Assembly: GCA_030267245.1 (NCBI GenBank)
Contig: JAJDJN010000006.1
Span: forward strand, 1-32,407
DNA length: 32,407 bases
Reading direction: 5' to 3'
From: Desulfovibrio sp. OttesenSCG-928-A18
Lineage (GTDB): Bacteria > Desulfobacterota > Desulfovibrionia > Desulfovibrionales > Desulfovibrionaceae
Part shown: positions 15,936 through 24,324 of the stretch, piece after piece
Layout: every line of letters starts with the position of its first letter
How positions within the stretch are numbered: the first letter of the stretch is position 1
Translations under genes and position numbers: made by a program
The notes under the pieces: generated by a model
Told to the model about the DNA's origin: nothing
The model's database searches: none
What the model saw: the letters and a program-made list of their open reading frames with translations, nothing else

Positions 15936-16556
15936 ATGAGATCCACCGTACACCTATTCAATATCGCCCTGGCCCGGCTGGGGGGAGAGCAGTTGCCGTT
16001 GAACATCTCCCCCCAGGAAGACGACGCCACGGGCACCCTGTGCGAGAACCTGTTTCCGCATGTGCTCGATCTGGCTCTGGCGGCTCACGAGTGGGGCTTT
16101 GCCAAGCGCCGTGTCGTCCTGGCTCAACTGCCCGCCCTTGAGCCGGCCAGTTCCGAATACCGATTGCGCTACGCGCTGCCCAAGGACTGCATCAAGCCCG
16201 TCCGTATCGACGGATACGGCGGCATCAACCGCTCGCCGGTCTATATCGCCGAGGCTGACGGCATCCTGACCAATGAGGAACAAGCTGTTTTTGTGTATGT
16301 CGCGCGTATCACAGACCCCAGAAAGTGGCCGCCGCCCTTTGTTGATGCCCTTGCCTGGGGCCTGGCCGGGGAACTTGCTTCGGCCCGCCTCAACGACAGC
16401 GCGAAACAGCAGTGGTGTTACCAGAACTACAGAGTTGCCATGGCCGATGCCATTGTAAGTGATCTGTCGGATCAGAACCCGCACAGCGTACGTTCCCCGT
16501 GGAGCGAAGCGCGCGGAACGGGTTACTGGCAGTTCTCTGATGGGAGGAAACTTTGA
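15936..16556 (+). CDS. Tail tubular protein A-like (gp11-like)
   Basis: LFNIALARLGGEQ...LAAHEWGFAKRRVVLA...YRLRYALPKDCIKPVRI. Confidence 0.75.
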   Translation: MRSTVHLFNIALARLGGEQLPLNISPQEDDATGTLCENLFPHVLDLALAAHEWGFAKRRVVLAQLPALEPASSEYRLRYALPKDCIKPVRIDGYGGINRSPVYIAEADGILTNEEQAVFVYVARITDPRKWPPPFVDALAWGLAGELASARLNDSAKQQWCYQNYRVAMADAIVSDLSDQNPHSVRSPWSEARGTGYWQFSDGRKL

Positions 16557-18673
16557 TGCAACCAGGAGTAGCCCTGCAGAGTGACTTCACCGCCGGGGAG
16601 CTTGCCCCATCCTTGCTCGCTCGTGTGGACATGGCCAAGTATAGCAAGGGATGCCGGACCATGCGCAATTTCCTGGTCCAGCCTCACGGCCCGGCTGTGA
16701 AGCGTCCGGGCTTTGAGCTGCTGGCGGCGTTGCCTGGCCCTGCCGTGCTGCTTGAGTTCGTGTTCAGCCAGACGCAGGCATATTGCCTTGTTTTTGGTGA
16801 CGGCTGGCTGCGCGTGGCCACACATGCGGGTTTCGTCCTTGCGGATGACGGTCAGCCCTATCAGATTTTCAGTCCCTACAGTCTGGAGCAGGCGCGGCAA
16901 CTTTCCTATACCCAGAGCGCCGACGTGCTCTTTCTGGCCTGTCGGGATCTGCCGCCGACGCGCCTCATGCGCTATGGTCATGCGGACTGGCGCTTTGAGG
17001 TCATGCGCTTTGATGCGCCTATTGCCGCGCCGGCATGGGCGGATGCCCCGAGATTTGTCAACGGGGCAAGAGATTCTTCCGGCTCCATATCGGCCGCGCA
17101 GCTGGTCACTCCATACGGGTACTACGTCACAGCCATTGACGCTGACGGCAAGGAGAGCTCCCTCTCGGCTGTGGCGGAAATTGCCGGGCCCTCGTCGAAC
17201 AACTGGCAGTCCGGTGATTACATTTCCATGCGTTGGAAAGCGGTCGAGGGGGCCGGGGAATACCGGGTCTATAAATCGGAGTTCGGCGGCCGGGCGGGAT
17301 ATATCGCCACCGTGGGGGACCTGGAATACAAGGACTATAATGTGGCGCCCTCCGTGTCCGAGGGCGCGCCAGAGTACATTGACCCCTTCCGGCTTACGGA
17401 TGGCGAGGGGAACGAGATTGAAGACTATCCTGGCGCGGTCTGTCTGTTCGAGCAGCGCCTGGTGTTCGCTTCCACTTTCAGGCGGCCGCAGACCGTTTGG
17501 ATGAGCAAGAGCGGCGATTACGGCAATTTCGCCACCTATACGCCGGTCATGGATGATTCGCCCATTGAATTGACCATTGCCAGTCAGGAGGTTTCAGCCG
17601 TCAATTGGATGATCCCCCTGCGCTCGCTCATCCTCGGCACCACAGGCATGGAGTGGGAACTGGCGGCCCAGGGCGACAGCGCGTTCAGTCCGAAAACGGC
17701 CAAGGCCACACCGCAAAGCTATTGGGGCAGCTCCCTCAAGCGGGCCATGATCGTTGGCAACGTCATCCTGCATGTGTCCAGTTCCGGAAGCCAGGTGCGC
17801 AACCTGCAATATGATTTCGGTTCCGACTCCTACGCTGGAGCGGATCTGTCCATCATGGCCGCCCACTTGCTGGAAGAGCACCAGATCGAGGATTGGGCCT
17901 ATCAGAAAAATCCGGACTCCATCATCTGGGGAGTGCGCTCGGACGGGGTTCTCCTTGGCCTAACCTTTCAGGCCGAGCATCAGGTTGTGGCCTGGCACAG
18001 ACATGATACCCAGGGGGAATTCCGGGCAATATGCTGTGTACCCAATGGCTACGAGCATTCGCTCTTTGCCGTGGTGCAAAGGGATGACGTGTTTTACCTC
18101 GAACGTATGGCCGACCGTTTTCATGGCGGCAGCGCCACCGGAGCCGTGTTTATGGACTGTTCCCTGACTTACAAGGGAGCTGAAACACAAACCATATCAG
18201 GACTTGATCACCTGGAGGGCAAGGAAGTCGGGGTGTTGTCCCGTGGGGCCGTGGAAGCTCCCAGGACTGTAAGTAACGGCAGCATCAGACTCGATGCGCC
18301 GTCCGATTTTGTGACTGTCGGTCTGCTCTACGCCGCTGACCTGGAAACCATGCCGGTTGAGGTTGTGGGGCAGCAAGGCGCTTCCGTAGCCCTTAAAAAG
18401 CAGATCAGCACCATCAATATTGCCTTCCATGAAAGCCTCGGCGTCAAGGCCGGGTTGTCCACCTCTCCCGGCCGCCTGGACGGTGTCAGATGGCAGGATG
18501 TGCGGTGGCGTACCACCGAGCCTTACGGGACTCCGCCCGCGCCGTTTTCCGGGATCAAGCATCTGACCATGCCCAATCTGGGGGATAATCTGCTGTCCGT
18601 CTGCATTCGCTCGGAGATGCCCACTCCGGTCACGGTACAGTCCGTTGTTTCCAGGATCAAGGTGCTCGGATGA
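16556..18673 (+). CDS. Tail tubular protein B / nozzle-like protein
   Basis: LQSDFTAGELAPSLLARVDMAKYSKGCRTMRNFLVQPHGPAVKRPGFELLA; GGGAGGAAA RBS. Confidence 0.85.
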   Translation: MQPGVALQSDFTAGELAPSLLARVDMAKYSKGCRTMRNFLVQPHGPAVKRPGFELLAALPGPAVLLEFVFSQTQAYCLVFGDGWLRVATHAGFVLADDGQPYQIFSPYSLEQARQLSYTQSADVLFLACRDLPPTRLMRYGHADWRFEVMRFDAPIAAPAWADAPRFVNGARDSSGSISAAQLVTPYGYYVTAIDADGKESSLSAVAEIAGPSSNNWQSGDYISMRWKAVEGAGEYRVYKSEFGGRAGYIATVGDLEYKDYNVAPSVSEGAPEYIDPFRLTDGEGNEIEDYPGAVCLFEQRLVFASTFRRPQTVWMSKSGDYGNFATYTPVMDDSPIELTIASQEVSAVNWMIPLRSLILGTTGMEWELAAQGDSAFSPKTAKATPQSYWGSSLKRAMIVGNVILHVSSSGSQVRNLQYDFGSDSYAGADLSIMAAHLLEEHQIEDWAYQKNPDSIIWGVRSDGVLLGLTFQAEHQVVAWHRHDTQGEFRAICCVPNGYEHSLFAVVQRDDVFYLERMADRFHGGSATGAVFMDCSLTYKGAETQTISGLDHLEGKEVGVLSRGAVEAPRTVSNGSIRLDAPSDFVTVGLLYAADLETMPVEVVGQQGASVALKKQISTINIAFHESLGVKAGLSTSPGRLDGVRWQDVRWRTTEPYGTPPAPFSGIKHLTMPNLGDNLLSVCIRSEMPTPVTVQSVVSRIKVLG

Positions 18674-19131
18674 ATACGTGGCAGGCACGGGAGGCTTTGC
18701 CGGAGCATGCGGCGCACATAGCCAGACACATGCGGGAAGCGGACCGCGCCGAGGTCTGGGCCAGCGGGCTGCAGACGCCGTCGGAGGCTCTGGAGGAAAG
18801 CCTGTCCCGTTCCGTTCTGGCCTGGACCTGTTTTGTTGATGGCGTACCAGCCGCCATGGCCGGGGTTTGTCCGAGGGGATCTCTTTTTTCCCGCATCGGA
18901 GTTCCGTGGCTTCTGGCCACGGATGCCCTGAATGCTGTGCGCCGTTCCTTTGCCCGGCATTCGCGCTTTTATGTCGATGCCATGCAGGATGCCTTTCCGC
19001 GTCTGGAAAATTACGTACACGCCGGGAATAGTACTTCCCTGCGCTGGCTGGCGTGGTGCGGCTTCAGCATAGACCGAGCGCCGGTCAATATTAACGGCGA
19101 AGACTTTTTTCTGTTCTGGAGGGAGCGTTAA
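18670..19131 (+). CDS. Internal virion protein-like, possible GNAT-like fold (T7 gp13 position)
   Basis: HARHMREADRAEVWASGL, GNSTSLRWLAWCGFSI; follows the nozzle gene. Confidence 0.6.
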   Translation: MNTWQAREALPEHAAHIARHMREADRAEVWASGLQTPSEALEESLSRSVLAWTCFVDGVPAAMAGVCPRGSLFSRIGVPWLLATDALNAVRRSFARHSRFYVDAMQDAFPRLENYVHAGNSTSLRWLAWCGFSIDRAPVNINGEDFFLFWRER

Positions 19132-19709
19132 TGTGCTCTGTAGCCCTCGCCACCACAGCGGTGGCAACCGGCCTTTCCATGGCCGGGCAATATGTCCAGG
19201 GACAACAACAGGTCAGTCAGGCAAAAGCCTCTGCCGCTTATAATGCGCAAGCCGCCGCGGACAACGCGGCCATGCAGCGCCAGGCCGCCCAGAATGAAAT
19301 CAAGAAGGGCATCGACGACAGAGAGCGACAGCAGCGTAATGCCGCCCGGTCCATGGGCGAAATGCGGGCGAACATGGCCGCTTCGGGTTTGCAGATAGAT
19401 TCCGGGAGCAACCTGTCTCTGCTCGGCGAAAGCGCCACTGAACATCAATACGACTCCAACATCATTCGCCAGAACTCCGAGCAGGCCGCCTGGCAGCATC
19501 TGGTCAGCGCAACGGCGGCGGACAACGACCGGTCTTTTGCCCTGTATCAGGGGCGCAACGCCGGAAACAACGGCCTGGGCACGGCCCTGGGCATGGGCGG
19601 CACCCTGCTCGGCAGCATCGGGGCCGGAATCGGACAATACGACGCATGGCAAAAGACCAATGGCCCGGCCTCGGCCGCAAAAACACAGCAGCCCTGGTAC
19701 AGGTTCTAG
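19131..19709 (+). CDS. Internal virion/ejection protein
   Basis: Hydrophobic N-terminus, helical; GEMRANMAASGLQIDSGSNLSLLGESATEHQYDSNIIRQNSEQAAW. Confidence 0.65.
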   Translation: MCSVALATTAVATGLSMAGQYVQGQQQVSQAKASAAYNAQAAADNAAMQRQAAQNEIKKGIDDRERQQRNAARSMGEMRANMAASGLQIDSGSNLSLLGESATEHQYDSNIIRQNSEQAAWQHLVSATAADNDRSFALYQGRNAGNNGLGTALGMGGTLLGSIGAGIGQYDAWQKTNGPASAAKTQQPWYRF

Positions 19710-19711
19710 TC

Positions 19712-22435
19712 ATGGCACTTTTTATCCCACACCAGAGCAATCAGGCCATACAAAGCGCCAGCGCCGGCCAGGCCGCGCGATATCGCGGCGCGGGGGAATT
19801 CGCGGCTGCGGGCGGGAGCAATCTCGGACCGGGGTTGCAACAGCTTGCCCAGGGCGTGGGCAAGTTGGGCGGCGCAATCTTTGATGTGCAGTTGCAGAAG
19901 CGCAAGGAACAGATGGAGCTTGCCCTGCTGGAGGATGTGCAGAATTTTCAGCTTGAGTCCCAGGCCTGGGTAGACGAGTACAGGCAGCAGTATCGGGGAA
20001 AGGAGGCCGCCAACGCGGAGGCCGACGCCAGCGCCTTTTACGAGGAAAAGGTCAATGCCCTGCGCCAGCGCTGGGCCGGCAACGAGCAGGCACAGTTGTA
20101 TATACAAAGGAGCGCTGGCGGCGTTGCCGTTGCGGGCGTTGACGCCATGCGGGATTACGGGAACGGGCAGCAGGAGGCGTGGGTTGACTCCGAGCTTGAA
20201 GGGCAGCGGGCCGTGCAGATGCAACTCGCCTTTGATCCCAATGTCTCGCCCTTTGACAGGCAGCGGGCGGCGGATCAGGCCGACAGGCTGAACCTTTACC
20301 GCTACACAAGGAGGGGACTGGACCCCGGTAGGGCGCAAGCGGAAAACCGGGCCTTTCGTTATGATGTTGCAAAAACCAGACTCAGGGAAGATATCGACGC
20401 CAGGCTGCAGCAGGGTGATTTCGCCGGAGCGCGGGCGGATCTTGCCGCCAGCGGCAGGCGTGGGGCCGCCGCCTACGTGTCCAACAGCGAATCGCGCGGC
20501 GATCCTTCGGCGGTCGGGTACGACAGGACCGGCGGCACCAGTTATGGAGCTTTTCAGATTGCCTCGCGTCCGGGGAGCATGGACGCTTTTTTGGCGTATC
20601 TGGACAAGGAGTCCCCGGAATGGGCGCGGCGCTTAAGGGCGTCGGGTCCGGCCAACACTGGCGGGCGGGACGGCAAGATGCCCCAGGAGTGGCGCAAGAT
20701 AGCGGGCGAAGATCCTGAGCGCTTCGCCTCCCTGCAGCGGGACTTCATAGAAGAAACGCACGTGGAGCCGGTTTTGTCGGCAATGCCCGAGGCCTTGCGG
20801 AAAAAGGTGAACGCGGACCCCGGCCTGTATTTGGCGGTTTTCGACATGGCCGTTCAACACGGCCCGGCCGGAGCGAAGCGCATTCTTGCAAAGGTGCTGG
20901 GCGATGGGGACCAGGACCGCAAAGAGACTTTGACCAGCATTGGAGAAGAGCGGAAGAAGCACTTCTCCTCATCTTCGCCGGAAGTGCAAAAGGCGGTGTT
21001 CGAACGCATTGACAGGACGATATATGACGCCCTGGGCATGGAAGAACTCAGGCCGTCCGATTATATGGTCCTGGACAAGCATATTGACGCTGCCGAGGCG
21101 CGGGCGGAGAGGGAGGTAAAAAGCATTGCCGCTGAGGCGGATAATGCTTTCGCCTTGTACCGGGAAAGCGGTGACAGCTCCTATCTGGATGAGCTCGGGC
21201 AGCGCCTTGAACACATCGGGCGCACGGACGCCATTACAGCCTTTCGTGAACAACGGGCGCTGGAGGCGGAGATCCAACCCTATTACCAGGGGTTGGTCGG
21301 AGAGAATTTCGATCAGCAGCGGGCGGACATTGAGGCCTGGTTTGGCAAGAATATCGGAAGACATAACGCGGCCATGATGAGCAAGGTCAAGGATGCCACA
21401 TTGCGGCAAATTGATGCTAATCAGAAGCGCTTCTTGCAAGATCAGGCCGGGTATATCGCCGCCAGGGAATACGCTTTGGGCGACCGGGGCGCGCCTGGCG
21501 CTTCTCAGCGGCGTAGCGTGGAAACTCAGGCGAGAGAGAACATGCGCATGCAAGAGGAATTGGGGGCAGGGATTCCCGGCTTTACGGCCAAGGTGCTTTC
21601 TGCTGCGCAGGCTACCGAAGTGAAAGGAAAAATCACAAGCGTCGATGTACCCGCCGCCGAGAAGCTGGACCTTCTGGCAAGCATGCACGTAGCCTATGGG
21701 GCGCTGTCCCATAAGGTATTTGAGCAGCTCGATTTGCCCCCCGGGGTGCTGGCGGCTGTGAATATAGCCATCAACGATTCGGATCGGACCATTTTCGCAC
21801 GGGATCTGCTTGAAGTCAGCCTGTTGAGTGATGAGAATATCAAGGCAGCATCCGTTATGACCCCTGACGAAGCCCGGAAGTTGGCCATGGAAAATAGCGA
21901 TGTTCAGTATGCGATGCAAGCATTTCTGATGGCTCCTGGGCAGGAAAGCGCAAAACATATGCAAGGGATGTCGGAAGCGGTATCCCGCATGGCAAGAATA
22001 GGCAAGAAAGAGGCCCTTGAAGGACTGACGCAGCCCTACCATTATATTTTGGACGAGGATCGCCACAATATTCGTATATCCAAGATCCAGGGCCTGGACC
22101 CCGATCGGGTGGAATATGGTCTCGGGGCTATCCTTGAAAAGGTGGAAACACTTCTTCCAAAAGGCACCAGCAAAGAGGAAGCGCAACGAATCAAACAGGC
22201 TGGGCGCTGGCAAAGCACGGATGATGGTCATGCGGTGCTGGTATATGACGGAAGGCAAGTCCCTGGGCAAGGCGGGCTCCCCATAGCGGTGAGTTTTACC
22301 CAGGCGGCAAGCATTCGTGACCCGTCCCAGCGCTGGCGGGAGACGCGCGCCTATGCCCCTTCCGTGGACCCGGCGGCGGATGCCAGAAGGCGGGCGGCTG
22401 TGGCCGGCAACCAGTCCTGGAGGGCAAAAAAATGA
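19712..22435 (+). CDS. Large ejection protein with internal muralytic (lysozyme/transglycosylase-like) domain
   Basis: About 907 aa; SNSESRGDPSAVGYDRTGGTSYGAFQIA and VFDMAVQHGPAGAKRIL; start taken at MALFIPHQSN. Confidence 0.7.
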   Translation: MALFIPHQSNQAIQSASAGQAARYRGAGEFAAAGGSNLGPGLQQLAQGVGKLGGAIFDVQLQKRKEQMELALLEDVQNFQLESQAWVDEYRQQYRGKEAANAEADASAFYEEKVNALRQRWAGNEQAQLYIQRSAGGVAVAGVDAMRDYGNGQQEAWVDSELEGQRAVQMQLAFDPNVSPFDRQRAADQADRLNLYRYTRRGLDPGRAQAENRAFRYDVAKTRLREDIDARLQQGDFAGARADLAASGRRGAAAYVSNSESRGDPSAVGYDRTGGTSYGAFQIASRPGSMDAFLAYLDKESPEWARRLRASGPANTGGRDGKMPQEWRKIAGEDPERFASLQRDFIEETHVEPVLSAMPEALRKKVNADPGLYLAVFDMAVQHGPAGAKRILAKVLGDGDQDRKETLTSIGEERKKHFSSSSPEVQKAVFERIDRTIYDALGMEELRPSDYMVLDKHIDAAEARAEREVKSIAAEADNAFALYRESGDSSYLDELGQRLEHIGRTDAITAFREQRALEAEIQPYYQGLVGENFDQQRADIEAWFGKNIGRHNAAMMSKVKDATLRQIDANQKRFLQDQAGYIAAREYALGDRGAPGASQRRSVETQARENMRMQEELGAGIPGFTAKVLSAAQATEVKGKITSVDVPAAEKLDLLASMHVAYGALSHKVFEQLDLPPGVLAAVNIAINDSDRTIFARDLLEVSLLSDENIKAASVMTPDEARKLAMENSDVQYAMQAFLMAPGQESAKHMQGMSEAVSRMARIGKKEALEGLTQPYHYILDEDRHNIRISKIQGLDPDRVEYGLGAILEKVETLLPKGTSKEEAQRIKQAGRWQSTDDGHAVLVYDGRQVPGQGGLPIAVSFTQAASIRDPSQRWRETRAYAPSVDPAADARRRAAVAGNQSWRAKK

Positions 22436-24324
22436 CCTGGAGCACCGTGGAACAGATGTCCGCGTCTCTCGGAGTCATGGACGAGAGGGACTTTGCCCTT
22501 GCAGGGCGGGCCTGGAATCCCGGTCTGGGCGAGTACATAGGCGCTGCGGCCGGACAGGCCTTTGACAAAAGCTCGGGGGCCCGTATCGCGGAGAGCCTCT
22601 CCATATGGAAAGGGGAAAGCGATGCCAAGGACGCCGGTACCCTTGAAGTTTACCAGGACGAAGAAGAGTACAAGGCATCGGCATTCTACCGTGAAGGCGT
22701 GAAATTCCAGCCGGGCATGAGCAATGTCCGCGCCCGAATAATCGCTGACGGCTATGACGAACGGCGCAGACGCGAGCGCATACTTGACGCCGGAGACAGA
22801 AATGGCCCCTGGGTTTACGGCGTTGCCGGATTCGGGGCCGGACTCATAGGCAGTCTGCCCGACCCCGTGAACCTGATTCCCTTTGGCGGCGGAATGGCAA
22901 GCGGGGCGAGACTCGCGGGGATGACCGCGCGTCAGGTGCTTGTGCGCGGAGTCAAAGTTGGGGCCGTGGAGGGCGCGGCCGGAAACCTCCTTTCATCTTC
23001 CTTTGCGGCCTGGGATCTGAACCGAAAAGGTGAAGACATTACCGCTCAGCATGTATTTCTGGACACCATGTTCGGCGCGGCCGCCGGGCCTGTCTTTCGT
23101 GGAGCGGGAGCATTTATCGGTAGAGCCAGGGCCAGAAAGAGCGCACGGGCGGACATGGGTTATGTATTGGACGCTCTGCCCGAAGACAGCCCTTCGCGCG
23201 CCTGGTTCAAGGACACTTTGGAGTCCATGCGACAGGGGAACGCCAATGCGTATGTTGAAGCCGCGCGCATTGTTAAACCGGGCGAAGGTCATTTTATAGA
23301 TGTTCTGCGCCGGAACTCGAATCCAGAAGAGCGCCTTGAGATAGCGCGGGCTATGGAAAAGGCCGTTTCAGATATGGTGAACGGCGACCCGGTTGATGCG
23401 AGTGCCGTCAATGTGTCGCAGGCCATAGGGAAAGCATATGACAGAGTTTTGGCCGACCCCATGGGCGGGCCTCCGGATGAGGTGCTGGCCGTGTTGTCCT
23501 CTCCAGAATTTGAGCGGCTGCTCCTCCTGCGGGGGCCATCTTTTCTTACGTCCAAGGGAGAGCTTCGCTTTTCCGGCGAGTATATCCAGAAAGCTTTCGG
23601 ATTTTCCCGCAAAGGCGCGGGAATGGTGAAAATCATCTGGAAACATGGTGAGAAGAGCACGGAACCGACACACTTGCGGGTCACACGTGAAGATGTCATG
23701 CGGCTGCCTGTGATCATCAGGGATTACGAGCCATCTATAAGCAAGGGCAGAAGGGTGTGGGTTGTCGGCGCGGGTGATGGGACCGGGGCAAAGCTTAAAG
23801 TTGTGGCCGGCAAACAGAAAGGAAGCGCGGGAAATGTGATTGTTAGCATGTACCGCCTTGAGGGTGCGGCGCCCCTTTCAGGGCAAAGGAAGGCCCCCGC
23901 TTCTCCCGGCCCACAGACTCCATTGAAGGACACGAGCGTCGCCGGGGATACCACTGCTGCGCCTTTCCGTTCGTCATCAGCAGGGGCGGGGGCTGAAGCT
24001 CTTGAGCGCGCTTCCGCTACCGGAAGGACTCAGGCTGATTCAATAATAATCGAAGATCGGAACGCGGTCAATCAGGTTGACTGGCGCACGGAGCCGCAAC
24101 CTGATGCGCCCTTGCCGGAACGCTCCGCCCTTGAAGCGGCTGATTCGGAATCTGCCACGATTGCGGCGGCGGATGAAATCAGGGCGGCGGAACTGGTAAG
24201 CGAGGGCCGGGCCAGTGAGACGGACCTGGCGGAGTTGGAAAAAATCGATGCGGACAAGTCTCGCATTGACAGCATTGAAGACGCTTCCCTTTCCATAGCG
24301 GATTGCGTGATGAGGGTCCCCTGA
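22432..24324 (+). CDS. Putative virion/ejection protein
   Basis: 630 aa in the ejection gene position; GAGLIGSLPDPVNLIPFGGGMASGARLAGM. Confidence 0.6.
   Translation: MTWSTVEQMSASLGVMDERDFALAGRAWNPGLGEYIGAAAGQAFDKSSGARIAESLSIWKGESDAKDAGTLEVYQDEEEYKASAFYREGVKFQPGMSNVRARIIADGYDERRRRERILDAGDRNGPWVYGVAGFGAGLIGSLPDPVNLIPFGGGMASGARLAGMTARQVLVRGVKVGAVEGAAGNLLSSSFAAWDLNRKGEDITAQHVFLDTMFGAAAGPVFRGAGAFIGRARARKSARADMGYVLDALPEDSPSRAWFKDTLESMRQGNANAYVEAARIVKPGEGHFIDVLRRNSNPEERLEIARAMEKAVSDMVNGDPVDASAVNVSQAIGKAYDRVLADPMGGPPDEVLAVLSSPEFERLLLLRGPSFLTSKGELRFSGEYIQKAFGFSRKGAGMVKIIWKHGEKSTEPTHLRVTREDVMRLPVIIRDYEPSISKGRRVWVVGAGDGTGAKLKVVAGKQKGSAGNVIVSMYRLEGAAPLSGQRKAPASPGPQTPLKDTSVAGDTTAAPFRSSSAGAGAEALERASATGRTQADSIIIEDRNAVNQVDWRTEPQPDAPLPERSALEAADSESATIAAADEIRAAELVSEGRASETDLAELEKIDADKSRIDSIEDASLSIADCVMRVP

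Noticed and set aside
20969-22270. 433-aa minus-strand ORF in the ejection gene
   Set aside because: Antisense shadow ORF; the plus frame has consistent domain content and gene overlaps.
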